Assembly: GCA_022925895.1 (NCBI GenBank)
Contig: JAKSYS010000374.1
Location: forward strand, 1 to 59,658
DNA length: 59,658 nucleotides
Direction: 5' to 3'
Origin: Fragilaria crotonensis
Taxonomy: Eukaryota; Bacillariophyta; Fragilariophyceae; Fragilariales; Fragilariaceae
The notes beneath the pieces were generated by a model that saw only the letters and a program-made list of their open reading frames with translations, did no database searches and was not told the DNA's origin. A program made the position numbers and the translations under genes. Positions 24,601 to 34,468 of this stretch are shown piece by piece; position 1 is the first letter of the stretch; each line of letters opens with the position of its first letter.

Positions 24601-25621
24601 AGCACGGTTCTTCTGGAACTTGATCGAAGACAGAGCATCATTCCAAGGAGGAACGTACAACTACTCGGAATTTATGGACTTTATCAAGAACCCTCAACTT
24701 GCTGGAGCACCGCCTGCGCCGGGCATGAGCCACGGTTATCCAGGCGGACCGCCAGGACGAGGACCGGTACGTGTTCTTTCTACCCTTGTTTCCTCTTATG
24801 CTAATTACAATCGCTAACGTGTCGCCATCCTCGTTGTTCTCAGCCCCCACCCGGACCTCCCGGACAGCCTCATAGCTACGGCGGTGCACAAATGTCTCGC
24901 ATGGTCCGGTAAGTTCACGTCCGCTTGTTACTATGACAGCTCGTCGTTCACTCACAATCGTGATGATTGGTCGCTCAGCCTCCACCTGGTGGGCCTGGAA
25001 ATTATGGACCACCCCCGCCTGGATCCTCACATCCTTCACACGGACAACCACCGCCTCCGATGGGCGGACCACCACCTCCAATGCCACCTCCCAACTCTGG
25101 GACAAGAGGAATGCCTCCACATTCAGCTCCTCCCGGGGTCTCGTCGTACGGCGAACAATCTCATCCTCAACGAGGACCTCCTCCGCCTCAGGGAAGTTAC
25201 GGAGCCCCTCCTCCGCCTCAGGGAAGTTACGGAGCCCCTCCTCCGCCACATCAGGGAAGCCAGGGACCACCACCTCCTCCCCAGGGAAGCTACGGAGCCT
25301 CCACCACCGCACGGGAGCCAGGGACCACCTCCGCCTCCCCAGGGAAGCTACGGAGCTCCTCCACCACCTCCAGGGAGCTATGGAGCTCTTCCGCCGCCAC
25401 AGGGAAGGTACGGAGCCCCTCCTCAAGCGCAAGGTCAAGGTCCTCCTCCAGCCCCAGGCAGTTATGGTGCTCAACCACCCCCACAGAATAGACCTATGCC
25501 GCCTCCTCCGGGGGGAAGCTATGGTGCACCTCCGCCACAGGGTCGTCCAGCAGGTGGAATGCCGCCTCCACCCCCGATGGGAGGTGCACGCCCTCCTCCG
25601 CCACCGCCGCAATACAGATAA
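21617..25621 (+). CDS. SEC24: SEC24, COPII coat cargo-binding subunit, with an extra C-terminal SYG-rich tail
   Basis: Adaptor of the COPII coat that selects cargo for ER exit. Likely exons are 21617-21864, 21929-21952, 21989-22107, 22183-24766, 24844-24908 and 24979-25621. After a Pro/Gly/Gln-rich N-terminus come the zinc finger (CKRCRTYINAF and CNICAQLND, about 22600-22690), the trunk starting SYFFVIDVSA (about 22826), the beta-sandwich, the helical region and a gelsolin-like domain ending YSEFMDFIKN (about 24690). Family members normally stop there. This one continues for about 280 residues of PPPQGSYGAP repeats. Frame breaks occur near 22050, 22258, 22870, 23015, 23065, 23140, 23255, 23600 and 23975, several at short runs, and are best explained as indel errors because the protein should be essential. 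The junction at 24908/24979 also needs one base. The repeat tail may hide more errors. Confidence 0.9.
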
Positions 25622-26236
25622 GATTTACTAACGAAATTGTAGTGAGAATCATTGAATGGGGTGGGTTGTTTAACCCATGTATGACATATACATGGAATTC
25701 GTTGGTGTCCCTTGGTGTCAGAGTGGCGCGTTGTTTTCCTCAATTGACTCTCACGGCTGTTCTCGTGCAGACAAGTCCATTAAGCTGACTGATCTGGGAC
25801 CTGGAACGCCCTTAGTACGCTGCACAAGTACTTGTACAGCAAGAAGGAACTCTCAAGTCCCCGTTGTGATATATCGTGAAGATGTGAGCATACGTGAACT
25901 GTGTCATAGTACCGGTACTGTAGTTCGTGGATAGCCACTCATACCAGTACTCCAGTACTCATTATTAGGTACTACAGTACTGGAGGACGAGTTCGACTGA
26001 TTACAGAGTAATCCGTACTTGTACTCTACTACAGGTAGTATTCCAGTACTATGCACAACAGACTTCTTGTACAGTATGGAGTAGAGAGTAAAAAAAGACG
26101 TTCGTTCTAGTGGCGCGCTCACTCTTCACGACTGACTAAGTATATTGAGTATCATAGATTGTGGATGGTCAATTCGACAGGTCAGCAAAGTTCAAGAAAT
26201 TCTAATACGCTCAACTGTATCAATAGCGCTCTCACC
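25622..26236. promoter_or_regulatory. GTAC-rich spacer between SEC24 and the DCC gene
   Basis: From 25801 to 26080 GTAC occurs about 13 times, many within CAGTACT or TTGTAC words such as CCAGTACTCCAGTACT. The segment serves as 3' region of SEC24 and 5' region of the DCC gene. No open frame of interest exists. Confidence 0.5.
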
Positions 26237-26821
26237 ATGCGGATCTTCTTGCCTTTGACACTCATCACGTCACGCACATCAGCTTTCAATTTATCGAACG
26301 CGAGACTACCTTCGCATGTCCTAAGAGCCATGTTGTCAACTAACGCGTCTCCAAGTCAGCGACTGTTCTCCGAGGAACTCAGTATTCTTTACGATTCCAA
26401 ATGCAACGTGTGCAAGCTAGAGATTGACTTCTTGCGACGACGCGACGAAAGGCTTCATGGCAGTTCTACTCGGCTAAAGTTTACCGATTTGGAATCGGAA
26501 GATTACGACGGGGAAGACCCAGCGAACGGCCTTATCGACTATGAAACTGGCATGAAAGCCATGCATGGCGTTACGCCGGAAGGAAAGGTTGTTGTCGGGG
26601 TTCCAGTTTTTCAACTAGCCTACGAACACGTCGGCCTGGGATGGCTTCTGGCGGTGACCAAGGTTCCCATTCTTAAAGGCATCTTTGATCTTGGCTACGA
26701 TATCTTTGCGGCCTATCGAACAAGGGTGACGCGCGGTCAATCAGTGCCCGCACTTGTTGAAGCGTATCGTCAGAAGAAGGAACTTTTGAAGGAGCAGAGT
26801 AAATGTGAAACCTGCAACTAG
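26237..26821 (+). CDS. DCC family (DUF393) thioredoxin-fold protein, probably plastid-targeted
   Basis: Member of the DCC family, named for an Asp-Cys-Cys motif and predicted to have thiol-disulfide oxidoreductase activity. The motif reads ILYDSKCNVCKLEIDFLRRRD at about 26385-26450. I start at the ATG at 26237 rather than the upstream in-frame ATG at 26159, because MRIFLPLTLI then forms a signal peptide followed by TSAFNL, the diatom plastid-import pattern (cleavage before Phe). The rest is compact and intact, about 194 residues, ending with a Lys-rich helix and a CETC motif at the extreme C-terminus, a second Cys pair of unknown role. Substrate unknown. Targeting is inferred from the leader. 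Confidence 0.85.
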   Translation: MRIFLPLTLITSRTSAFNLSNARLPSHVLRAMLSTNASPSQRLFSEELSILYDSKCNVCKLEIDFLRRRDERLHGSSTRLKFTDLESEDYDGEDPANGLIDYETGMKAMHGVTPEGKVVVGVPVFQLAYEHVGLGWLLAVTKVPILKGIFDLGYDIFAAYRTRVTRGQSVPALVEAYRQKKELLKEQSKCETCN

Positions 26822-27600
26822 TATGCAGTATCGTGCAAGCGGAGAACTGTACCTACGTACATCAATAGTTTGTGGATTGGTTTGCCTACTGTTTGAATGA
26901 GATGCGGGATCACTAGTTTCAAAAGCACGCGATGCCTCATCAGCTCATCAGTTTTGATGAAGATGGTCGCTTCATCTGAATACAGAAAGTGCTTGTACGC
27001 GAGTACTGCCACCAACTTCTAGAGAGCTTGGAGGCAGGACTGTTGACGTGATTCCGAAGGAGAGCGTTGAGTGCTATAAGGTTTAACATGTAATCCAAAT
27101 ATCGATTACAGAAGAACGTAGTAATCACTCAGCTGTTGTCTGTATCTGTTCTCAATGTTCATTGTAGCAACGTACCTGGTAGTTACTTTCATCTTGAATA
27201 ATAACTCTTCGAAACACCCACCTGTACTGCCGGTACCCTTCTTCAATGATGCGCATACAGACTCCTGACTCCCGACTACGGAGAACGCATATTCCAGCCG
27301 CACTACAAGTATCATACACTCTTATATGCGTCTTATGTATGGTGGCATGGCAGTTTTGGTTGGCAAGAGCTGACCATATAGCGGGAATAGCAATCATGGC
27401 CCTACCAGTCCTTGTCACTACTGTACTATACTACATCAACAAAATGTGCGTCATCATTAGTCGCGTGACTCGTGAATCCAGTCACTGATTACGTCTGACG
27501 CCTTCCCGACACCCGTACCTCCTCCCTCCTCCGACACAATACAACGCAACGCAACACCCATAAATCGAGGTTCGCGTAGCAAACGACAACAAATACGACC
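26822..27600. other. Spacer, no recognised gene
   Basis: Short frames (60-88 codons) on both strands have no domain. CGTACCTGG and GTACTG words occur but are less dense than in the other spacers. The last 60 bases before the 27601 start are rich in CAACGC and CGAC, like the leader sequences of other genes here. Confidence 0.45.
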
Positions 27601-28939
27601 ATGACCGATCTCTCTAAAGTGAATGTGCTAATGGTGGGCACTGGGGAGTACACAACAGGCTACGTTGGAGGAGCTGCCGCAGATAGTGACAAGGGTGCAG
27701 GTGTTGTGGCCTTGACGATGTTCGACCTTCGGCGACGATCAAAGGTCGATCGCGTTGGAATGTGCGGCGTGAACGTGAGTGCGAACGCATGATAACCAAA
27801 ATCATGAAAGCGGTTTGTTAACTTGTTAGACCTTTCCCGGCAATAGGGCACGAAATTTCCAGGCATACGCAATCACATGTCGAAGTGTATCGGAGACGTC
27901 TATGCTGATATGGACTTGACGTGCGATACGTTCCCCGGCGACGATGAGGTCGACCCTAACGCGTACGTCGCTGCTGCTGCGACCTTCAAAGCGGGTGATG
28001 TCGCCGTTGTGTTTACTCCGGACGACACGCACTTTGATATCGCACTAGAATGCGTTAATCGTGGCATGCATGTGATGGTGACCAAGCCAATTGTTCAAAC
28101 CTTGGAACAACAAAAGCTTGGCGAAAGCTGCTGCAGAGAAGAAGGTATTGGTGGCTGTGGAGGTGCACAAACGTCTCGATCCCTTCTATGCAGATGCTCG
28201 AGATAGGGCCCGGGCCGGGCTCGGAAATTTTCAATACCTCTACGCCTACATGTCTCAGCCAAAATTCCAGCTCGATACCTTCAAAGCGTGGGCCGGAAAA
28301 TCCAGCGATATTTCCTATTATCTCAACTCTCACCATGTCGACTTTTCAGAGTGGACGTTGGCCGGCATTGCACGCCCCGTTCGCGTTACAGCAACCGCAT
28401 CTACTGGGGTTGCGATAGCCAAAGATATTGAAACAGAGGATTCCATTACTCTGACAGTTCAGTGGCAAAACTTTAACGACAAGACTCTAGGTTGTGCCGT
28501 CTATACCTCATCGTGGGTTGCTCCCAAGTCGGACGTACATTCTCAACAACGCTTCTTCTATATGGGTACCAAAGGCGAAATCAACGTCGATCAAGCTCAT
28601 CGCGGATGCACTGTCGCCACGGACAGCAATGGCTTTGCCTCAGTGAACCCACTCTTCATGAAATACACTCCCACAAATGGAAAGTTTTCGGGACAAAGTA
28701 GTTATGGGGTCAAGAGCTTTGAGAATTTCATTGATGCATGCCGCGACATTAATGCTGGCAAAGCCACCCCCGACGATTTTAACGATGGCTCCTTGGCGAC
28801 GGTTCATACAACAATGCAAGGTACTGCGATTCTCGAAGCAGGACGTAGAAGTTTGGATGCCGATGGACAGCCGATGGATCTGCTTTACGAAGGCGACGAT
28901 TCCGAAGAACCAATTGGCATCCAGCCACATTTGTTTTGA
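27601..28939 (+). CDS. Gfo/Idh/MocA family NAD(P)-dependent oxidoreductase
   Basis: Rossmann-fold sugar or sugar-acid dehydrogenase/reductase. Exon 1 (27601-27774) carries the dinucleotide-binding strand [17 protein letters not shown]. An intron of 72 bases (GTGAGT...AATAG) follows. Exon 2 starts at 27847 and contains [20 protein letters not shown] and HVMVTKPI, the family's E/TKP motif where Lys lines the active site. A one-base shift in an AAAA run near 28115 interrupts the frame. It continues with [14 protein letters not shown] and the C-terminal alpha/beta domain ([12 protein letters not shown], with the conserved His) to TAA at 28939. The spliced product is about 420 residues. Similarity to proteins annotated as D-galacturonate reductases is suspected from the N-terminus, but the substrate cannot be fixed. 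Confidence 0.85.
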
Positions 28940-29429
28940 ATAAGGCTTTCGCATACCCGAGACACTGTCCGCTCGCAGTTCTAAGCGTACACATTCGATT
29001 TTACTGGCGTTCCTTCTCTCTCACTCTTCTCTTTAGGATCCATTGTAGTGCTTCGACAATACTACACACAACACACTCTTAATTTACACTTCAAACCTGC
29101 TCATTCATCTCATATTCACGGTCGTACTGTCGTAGCGTACATTTGGAATACAGTTCTGGTACTGGAGTACATGGAATCTATCATATTCATTATTCTTTAG
29201 TAGTATAATATAAGGCATACTGCAGCTACATGTCTTTTTCCGTAGCATTCGTAGTGTCTACTGGTACTGTAGGGCAGGACTTGACATCAATCGCCCTTCA
29301 AATGATTACAGAATAGATGAAAAGTGTATGAATATATATATGCAATACATGCATATCTTCGGACACCGATCACCGATGCCTCCCTCCACCATTTCGTCCT
29401 CCTCATACGCCTCATACACTCCGCCTGCA
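28940..29429. other. Spacer with AT-rich and GTAC words
   Basis: The segment contains AGTAGTATAATATAAGGC near 29200 and several GTAC words (TGGTACTGGAGTACATGG, TGGTACTGT) at 29130-29280. A frame open from 29328 runs into the hydrolase, but the first 34 codons are better read as untranslated. Confidence 0.4.
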
Positions 29430-30200
29430 ATGCGAAACATTGCACTTCTCTGCGGCTCCCTGTGGATGTTTCGTCATGCCTCTGCATTTATTCCTGTCAG
29501 ATACACAAGTGTTCGAGGATTAACTTGGTCACGGCTAATGGCGACTTCAGCAGACAATGGGGTCGAAACACAAACCAAGAAGACTTTGCGGGTCTTGGCG
29601 CTTCATGGCAGCGAGGGAACTGGATTGGAGTTCTCTGTGCGCCTCTATCCCCTGCGAGAAGAGCTCTTGCGCGACAATATCGATATGCAAATTACAGCCA
29701 TCTCGGCTCCCTTTAATAAGGGGCACGGGTATTCGTGGTGGACAATGGACGAAGGTATGCGGTCGTTCAATGCCGACGAGTATACTGGTTTTGACGAATC
29801 GGCCAGAATTGTATTGAGGGCCATTTCTCTGACGTCCCCGGATTTGGTTGTGGGGCATTCTCAAGGAGCCATCCTAGTGGCTGCGCTCCTAGCTCAGAGT
29901 CTTGTTCCTGAGCACCCGTCCAACGGTTATATACTAAATGGCGTCGCCTGGCCAAATCCATACGGACAACAACTGTTCGATTTAAAACTGGACGAAAGTA
30001 TCAATGCTCCACGTCTTCTTTTTGTGATGGGTGAAGATGACACGATCAATCCATTAACGAGCGCTAAACAAGTCCGCGATCGTTTCGACCACAGCGGCTA
30101 TCGTGTCACCACCCATACTCACAGCGGTGGTCACTCCGTGCCGTCAGATGAAGAATCCATTCGAACCATCGCAGAGTGGGTACTCCGAGGCGCGTTGTAA
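29430..30200 (+). CDS. FSH1/OVCA2-type serine hydrolase, probably plastid-targeted
   Basis: Alpha/beta hydrolase of the FSH1 (family of serine hydrolases) group, small esterase-like enzymes of ill-defined substrate. Motifs are RVLALHGSEGTGLEF (oxyanion-hole strand), VVGHSQGA (nucleophile elbow, Ser), FVMGEDDTINP (acid Asp) and SGGHSVPSDE (catalytic His). The full triad is therefore present. I place the start at the ATG at 29430, which gives a hydrophobic leader followed by ASAFIP, the classic diatom ASAF plastid motif, and then a basic transit-like stretch. An upstream in-frame ATG at 29328 would bury that signal. The frame is intact and the product is 256 residues. The next gene converges on it with a gap of only about 180 bp. 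Confidence 0.9.
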   Translation: MRNIALLCGSLWMFRHASAFIPVRYTSVRGLTWSRLMATSADNGVETQTKKTLRVLALHGSEGTGLEFSVRLYPLREELLRDNIDMQITAISAPFNKGHGYSWWTMDEGMRSFNADEYTGFDESARIVLRAISLTSPDLVVGHSQGAILVAALLAQSLVPEHPSNGYILNGVAWPNPYGQQLFDLKLDESINAPRLLFVMGEDDTINPLTSAKQVRDRFDHSGYRVTTHTHSGGHSVPSDEESIRTIAEWVLRGAL

Positions 30201-30382
30201 GTGAAAGCTATCCTTTTGAAGGACACATTTCCCGCAATCAGCACTGGCCTGACTAATATAGCCGCCAGCGTTGTTCGTGTGTCTTCAATTAACGAACAGC
30301 CTATTCCGAAACCCACTAATGAAATATGGAGTTATGAACTGTTTGGGCTAGCATCATTAAGTGGATAAGATGATTGTACAGT

Positions 30383-33300
30383 TCAGCGCTTCAACATGCC
30401 ATATTTGGACATACTTTGACGAAACTCTTGTGAGTGGTATTCGTCAATTTGGTGAGATTCCATGTCACTCACGACAGCCACTGACGGCGATGTCCATTGT
30501 CCGACGGCTTGGAAAAAGTCAAGAAAATCTTGAAGGCTTACGTTCAAGATTTGATTTCGACAAAGTTGGGCAAAGTCAGCATTGTCATCTTGAATGAAGT
30601 TTGCGATGGTGTCCCAACCAATTTCGTCTGGCTGCTTGGCAGACCCATCCAAATCGGCAATCGTGCCGACAATTGAGGCTTGGGCATCGGCGGAAAACCC
30701 GTTGTCATTAAAAAACGTTTGCAACCGTGAGGCTGCGCCATCGAAGATATCCAGTGTAGAAGACCAACTAGGGTCCTTGCAGGAGATCAAAAGCAGCGTA
30801 CCATGGCGAAAACTGAGTTCTACAAGGACGTTGGCTGCCCCTTTTTTGTCATGCAATTCCTTGTACAGGTAGACGCGTTGCAGATATCTCGCAGCTACGG
30901 CAGCACCACCACTTACCGGGACTCCAGGAAGATACACCTGACCGCCTTTTCCAACGTAGTCTGCAGTCGTTGCAAGAATCAAGACTTCTTCAGTTAAAGG
31001 AGCAGTACTGTTTCTGGTCAACTCTATGCGCTCGATCAGACATGAGGTCCTGGCCAGGATTGCCAGCTGGGAAGGTATCTTCAGTACGAGGAATCCCGTC
31101 GCTCAGAAATTCTTCAACCACAGGCCTGGCTCTGGTTAGTAGGTCTTGTTCTCCTGTCAAGCTTAGAATCATCCCGTTGCGATGCGCTTGCATAATCCCA
31201 AACTTCACCTGATCAATCTGCTAGCAAATACATCCCAGTTGGATGCAGCCGCTGGTAGGAAAGCGTGCAAGCTCTGGAGTTGGTGGATACCAAATAGCTG
31301 CTCCTCGATGAGTCCTTGATAGGTGTATCGAGCTGCGAGTCGAGAGGCAACTAAGCGGTATCCGTTGGCAGCAACTTCGGCTTCCATCTCGTTGATCATG
31401 TCGTTGAGAACATCAAATACGTGGTCCTTCTGGAAGTCTAGACCGTGAAAGACTACCTCTATCAGGATTTGTAAGAACAGCTGAAGGTTTTCCGCCATGC
31501 AGCGCCCTCGAAAGAAGGCTTTCGTCGCAAGATGGACTCCATCGTGCACCGAAAATTGAAGCGGACCGTTGGAATCCTTCTGACGAACGTCGAGCATCAT
31601 GCTTTCGACTCTGATACCAGTAGAGTATTTGCCTATCTGATAAATCAACTGACTGGAATCAAATATCTGTGTACCGCTTTGAAGCATGAGACGATAGACA
31701 ACTGGCAAAAGGGCAACGTTGTCATAGTCAACAGCGCGAATATCAACTCCAAAGTCAACAAACAGCATGCCGAAGCTGGACACAACTGGTGTTTCTATGG
31801 ACAAGATCTGATGACTGATACTGAAGTGCGATGGTCTTGGGGCGTTTTGCGTTGGGATGTCGCTCAATGCAAGCTTCGGGAGCATGTTGAACACTGAGTC
31901 TTCAACAGGACTCGTTTGCCTGTCCTGTCGTTCCTCGGATTCGTCCAAAACCTTCTGAAAGTCTTGATTTGACATTGTCTTACGCATCAGAATAATGCGC
32001 TTCGCCTCGGCGCTACGTTGCCTCGCAAGCTCAGTCAAACTGGGATCGAGCCGAATATGAACCCTGTGATTGTTGTGCACCAGTTTTGCCTGCAACATTT
32101 CCACCAAGAAAGCATCTCCATTCTTGGCAATTTCATCCTTCAATTCCTGAAATCCAGCGGACCACGCCAAGGCATCTTTAGGCTCACGGTTATAATTCCA
32201 TTCCTTCAAGGCTTGACGAAAAATCCACGCGCCGCGTGGTTGGCGTCCGGAACTCAAATCCCGACGTCTCATTTCGACCACATTCATAGCGGCCGCAATC
32301 GCATTGCTATCAAAGCTCGCAATATTTCCCAGTACAAAATCAATGTGATTTTGCAGGGTCAGAACGATCGCGCGCAATACCCTTGATCCCGGCACTGAAT
32401 CTCCATTGCTGGTAGTTGGTATCCAGCCCCCTATCACTTCAGTCGACAGTGTCACATTCTCGACATCTGTTTGGACATACTCTTCCAAACTCCTCCTCAA
32501 TATTGAAATGGTGTTCCCACGAGCAAGTATTCCAAGACAAGCCATGCGAGCTGCGTCTTGTGGGACATGTGTGAATCATTCAACAGCCATGAGACCACAG
32601 TATGTGATTGAATGTTGTCGCCTTGCTCTATTGGATAGGCGTGGATTTCCTCTGCCGCTTCCTTGAGATTGAAAGGTTGCCATTGTGGTAAAGAATGCTC
32701 CATAATATCGAGATGTGCTTTTCGATCCTGGGTGCTATCGTCAAAGGCTTGAAGGGCGTCCTGAACGGACTCGACAGAACCGTACACAAAGACTTGCGTA
32801 TTTGTTGCGACATAGTGCTGATCATAAAAGTTTGTCACGTCAACCTTACGCAAGTCAATAATATCTGTTGGGACACCCTGTGCATCAAACTGGTAGTGCG
32901 TATCACCGAATAGTGCTCGTCGAGCGAACCTCGTTATCATTTCGTCGACGTCGTTGTACGTTGCCTTTTGGAGATTGAAAGTTTGGCCGTTGAATTTCAA
33001 GTCGTCATTGCTGGCATTGAAATTTTTGCCGTCTATGGGATCAAGACGCCATCCTTCTTCTCGAAAAATGACATCACCGTATTGATCGAGTCGCACGAGT
33101 GGTTGAAAGAGGGCATCGAGTACAAGACTCATTAAGTTGTTGAAATCCTTGCGATTCCTAGATGCGACAGTATAAAGAGTTCGATCTTCCAGGCAGGTCG
33201 CTTCAACCAATGTAGCTAGTGATCCCTTATGATATGTATGGACCTGATCTTTGAGAGGATACATGCGTGATCCATCCCATATCGAATGCATCAAGACGTG

Positions 33301-33825
33301 AGCTGCACCCTTATTGTTTTCGGCCAGAGTCTTGACAGACAAACCAAAGACTGAGTCTTGATCCAAATCACTGGGAATAATCGTGAGAACTTCTGCCTGT
33401 GTCGCTGTGTGACGATAGAGCACCATCTCGGCTTGAATCTCCGGAATCGACGTTTGTTGCGCGACGACGTACGCTTGATGTGGAACGACTGCCGATATTG
33501 CGGCAGCGACTTCCTCTCCTCCTTCATATAGGACAGTGACGAGGACTGCAATTAAAGTGAGACCTGAGAATAATATCAAGAGAAATCGACTTCTCTGTTT
33601 GTGTCGTCGAAAGGATGAATCGTATTCCGATTCCCCCGGTTGAAAGTATCCAAGGAAATTGAACCACGACCTTCGCGCCAGGGAGACTGGTAGCGAAGGG
33701 CTTCGAAAGTTCCTACTGGAACCAACACTCCGGAGGTCGTTGGGGCTTCGGAAAATTCCATCACGATCATCGAAATCGTCGATTGATGCATTGATCGAAA
33801 AGCGATGCGAGTGCTGTGTCGACAT
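30383..33825 (-). CDS. Membrane-anchored PreP-like M16C peptidase homologue, predicted inactive
   Basis: Homologue of presequence protease (PreP, M16C), about 1,130 residues. Residues 1-80 are cytosolic-type and polar. A transmembrane helix (FLLILFSGLTLIAVLVTVLY) follows, so it is a single-pass membrane protein rather than a matrix enzyme. The M16 zinc site H-x-x-E-H reads HVLMH (about 33283-33297): the catalytic Glu is Met. The surrounding IWDGSRMYPLKDQ and ASRNRKDF blocks are well conserved. In the C-terminal half, ADYVGKGGQVYLPGVPVSG and RYLQRVYLYKEL are clear, but the substrate-binding Arg/GGAY motif is replaced by HDKKGAANVL. Two frame changes (near 32520 and 31205) join three frames. 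Both catalytic halves being altered suggests a pseudoenzyme, perhaps a peptide-binding or scaffold protein. Confidence 0.85.
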
Positions 33826-34468
33826 GGTTTAAATTGAATTTCGAACGCATGTCGCAAAATAGATGGCGTGCTTATTTATCGTGGAGAAAAATCAAGGACT
33901 CGTGACTCGTGTTTCCAGACCGGCGTCCGGCGTACAGTTAGCATTCAGGACTCGAGTACATACACTGAATGCATACAGTAGGTCTGTGGTGCTTGTTTAC
34001 CAGACCCCACGTACGTCATACCTGTACTGTACTTGAGTCTTCAAGTACTCAACGGTCATTAGTCGTTTTTATAATGTACATGAATATGAATATATATATA
34101 GTATTTGTTAACAGTCTATGCATACGAGCACCTGATTGGTACTTGTACCGTACCAGGTATTACTAGTAGCATATACTGTACTACAGTAGCGCAAGTACTC
34201 CGAGGTATGCAACTACATAGCTGTACTGAGTACCACGTACCACGTAATACAGCAGTACTCCGCGTACAACCTAAAATCCAATGGTATGCATATATGCACA
34301 AACATCCGTCGCCTGTCGCCTATGCAAACAACGAAGGTGGTTCGGTGGCGCGGATCGTAATCAAACAATCAAACACGGTATTCCATCGACACATCGACCC
34401 TGTGAAGCCACACCAATAGTGTTCTTTCCTTCTTGACATTCTCCCCGTGAAGATCACTATTACACATA
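33826..34468. promoter_or_regulatory. Divergent promoter region with a GTAC-rich cluster
   Basis: The region lies between two genes pointing away from each other, so both promoters are here. From about 33930 to 34275 GTAC words are dense (TTGTACCGTACC, CTGTACTGTACTTG, GAGTACCACGTACCACG). A TATATATATAG run lies near 34090. No gene is recognised. Confidence 0.5.

Noticed and set aside
24638-25612. 324-codon minus-strand frame opposite the SEC24 tail
   Set aside because: Arg/Trp/Glu-rich repeats are what the complement of the Pro/Gly/Tyr repeat produces. SEC24 on the plus strand is contiguous with its conserved domains.
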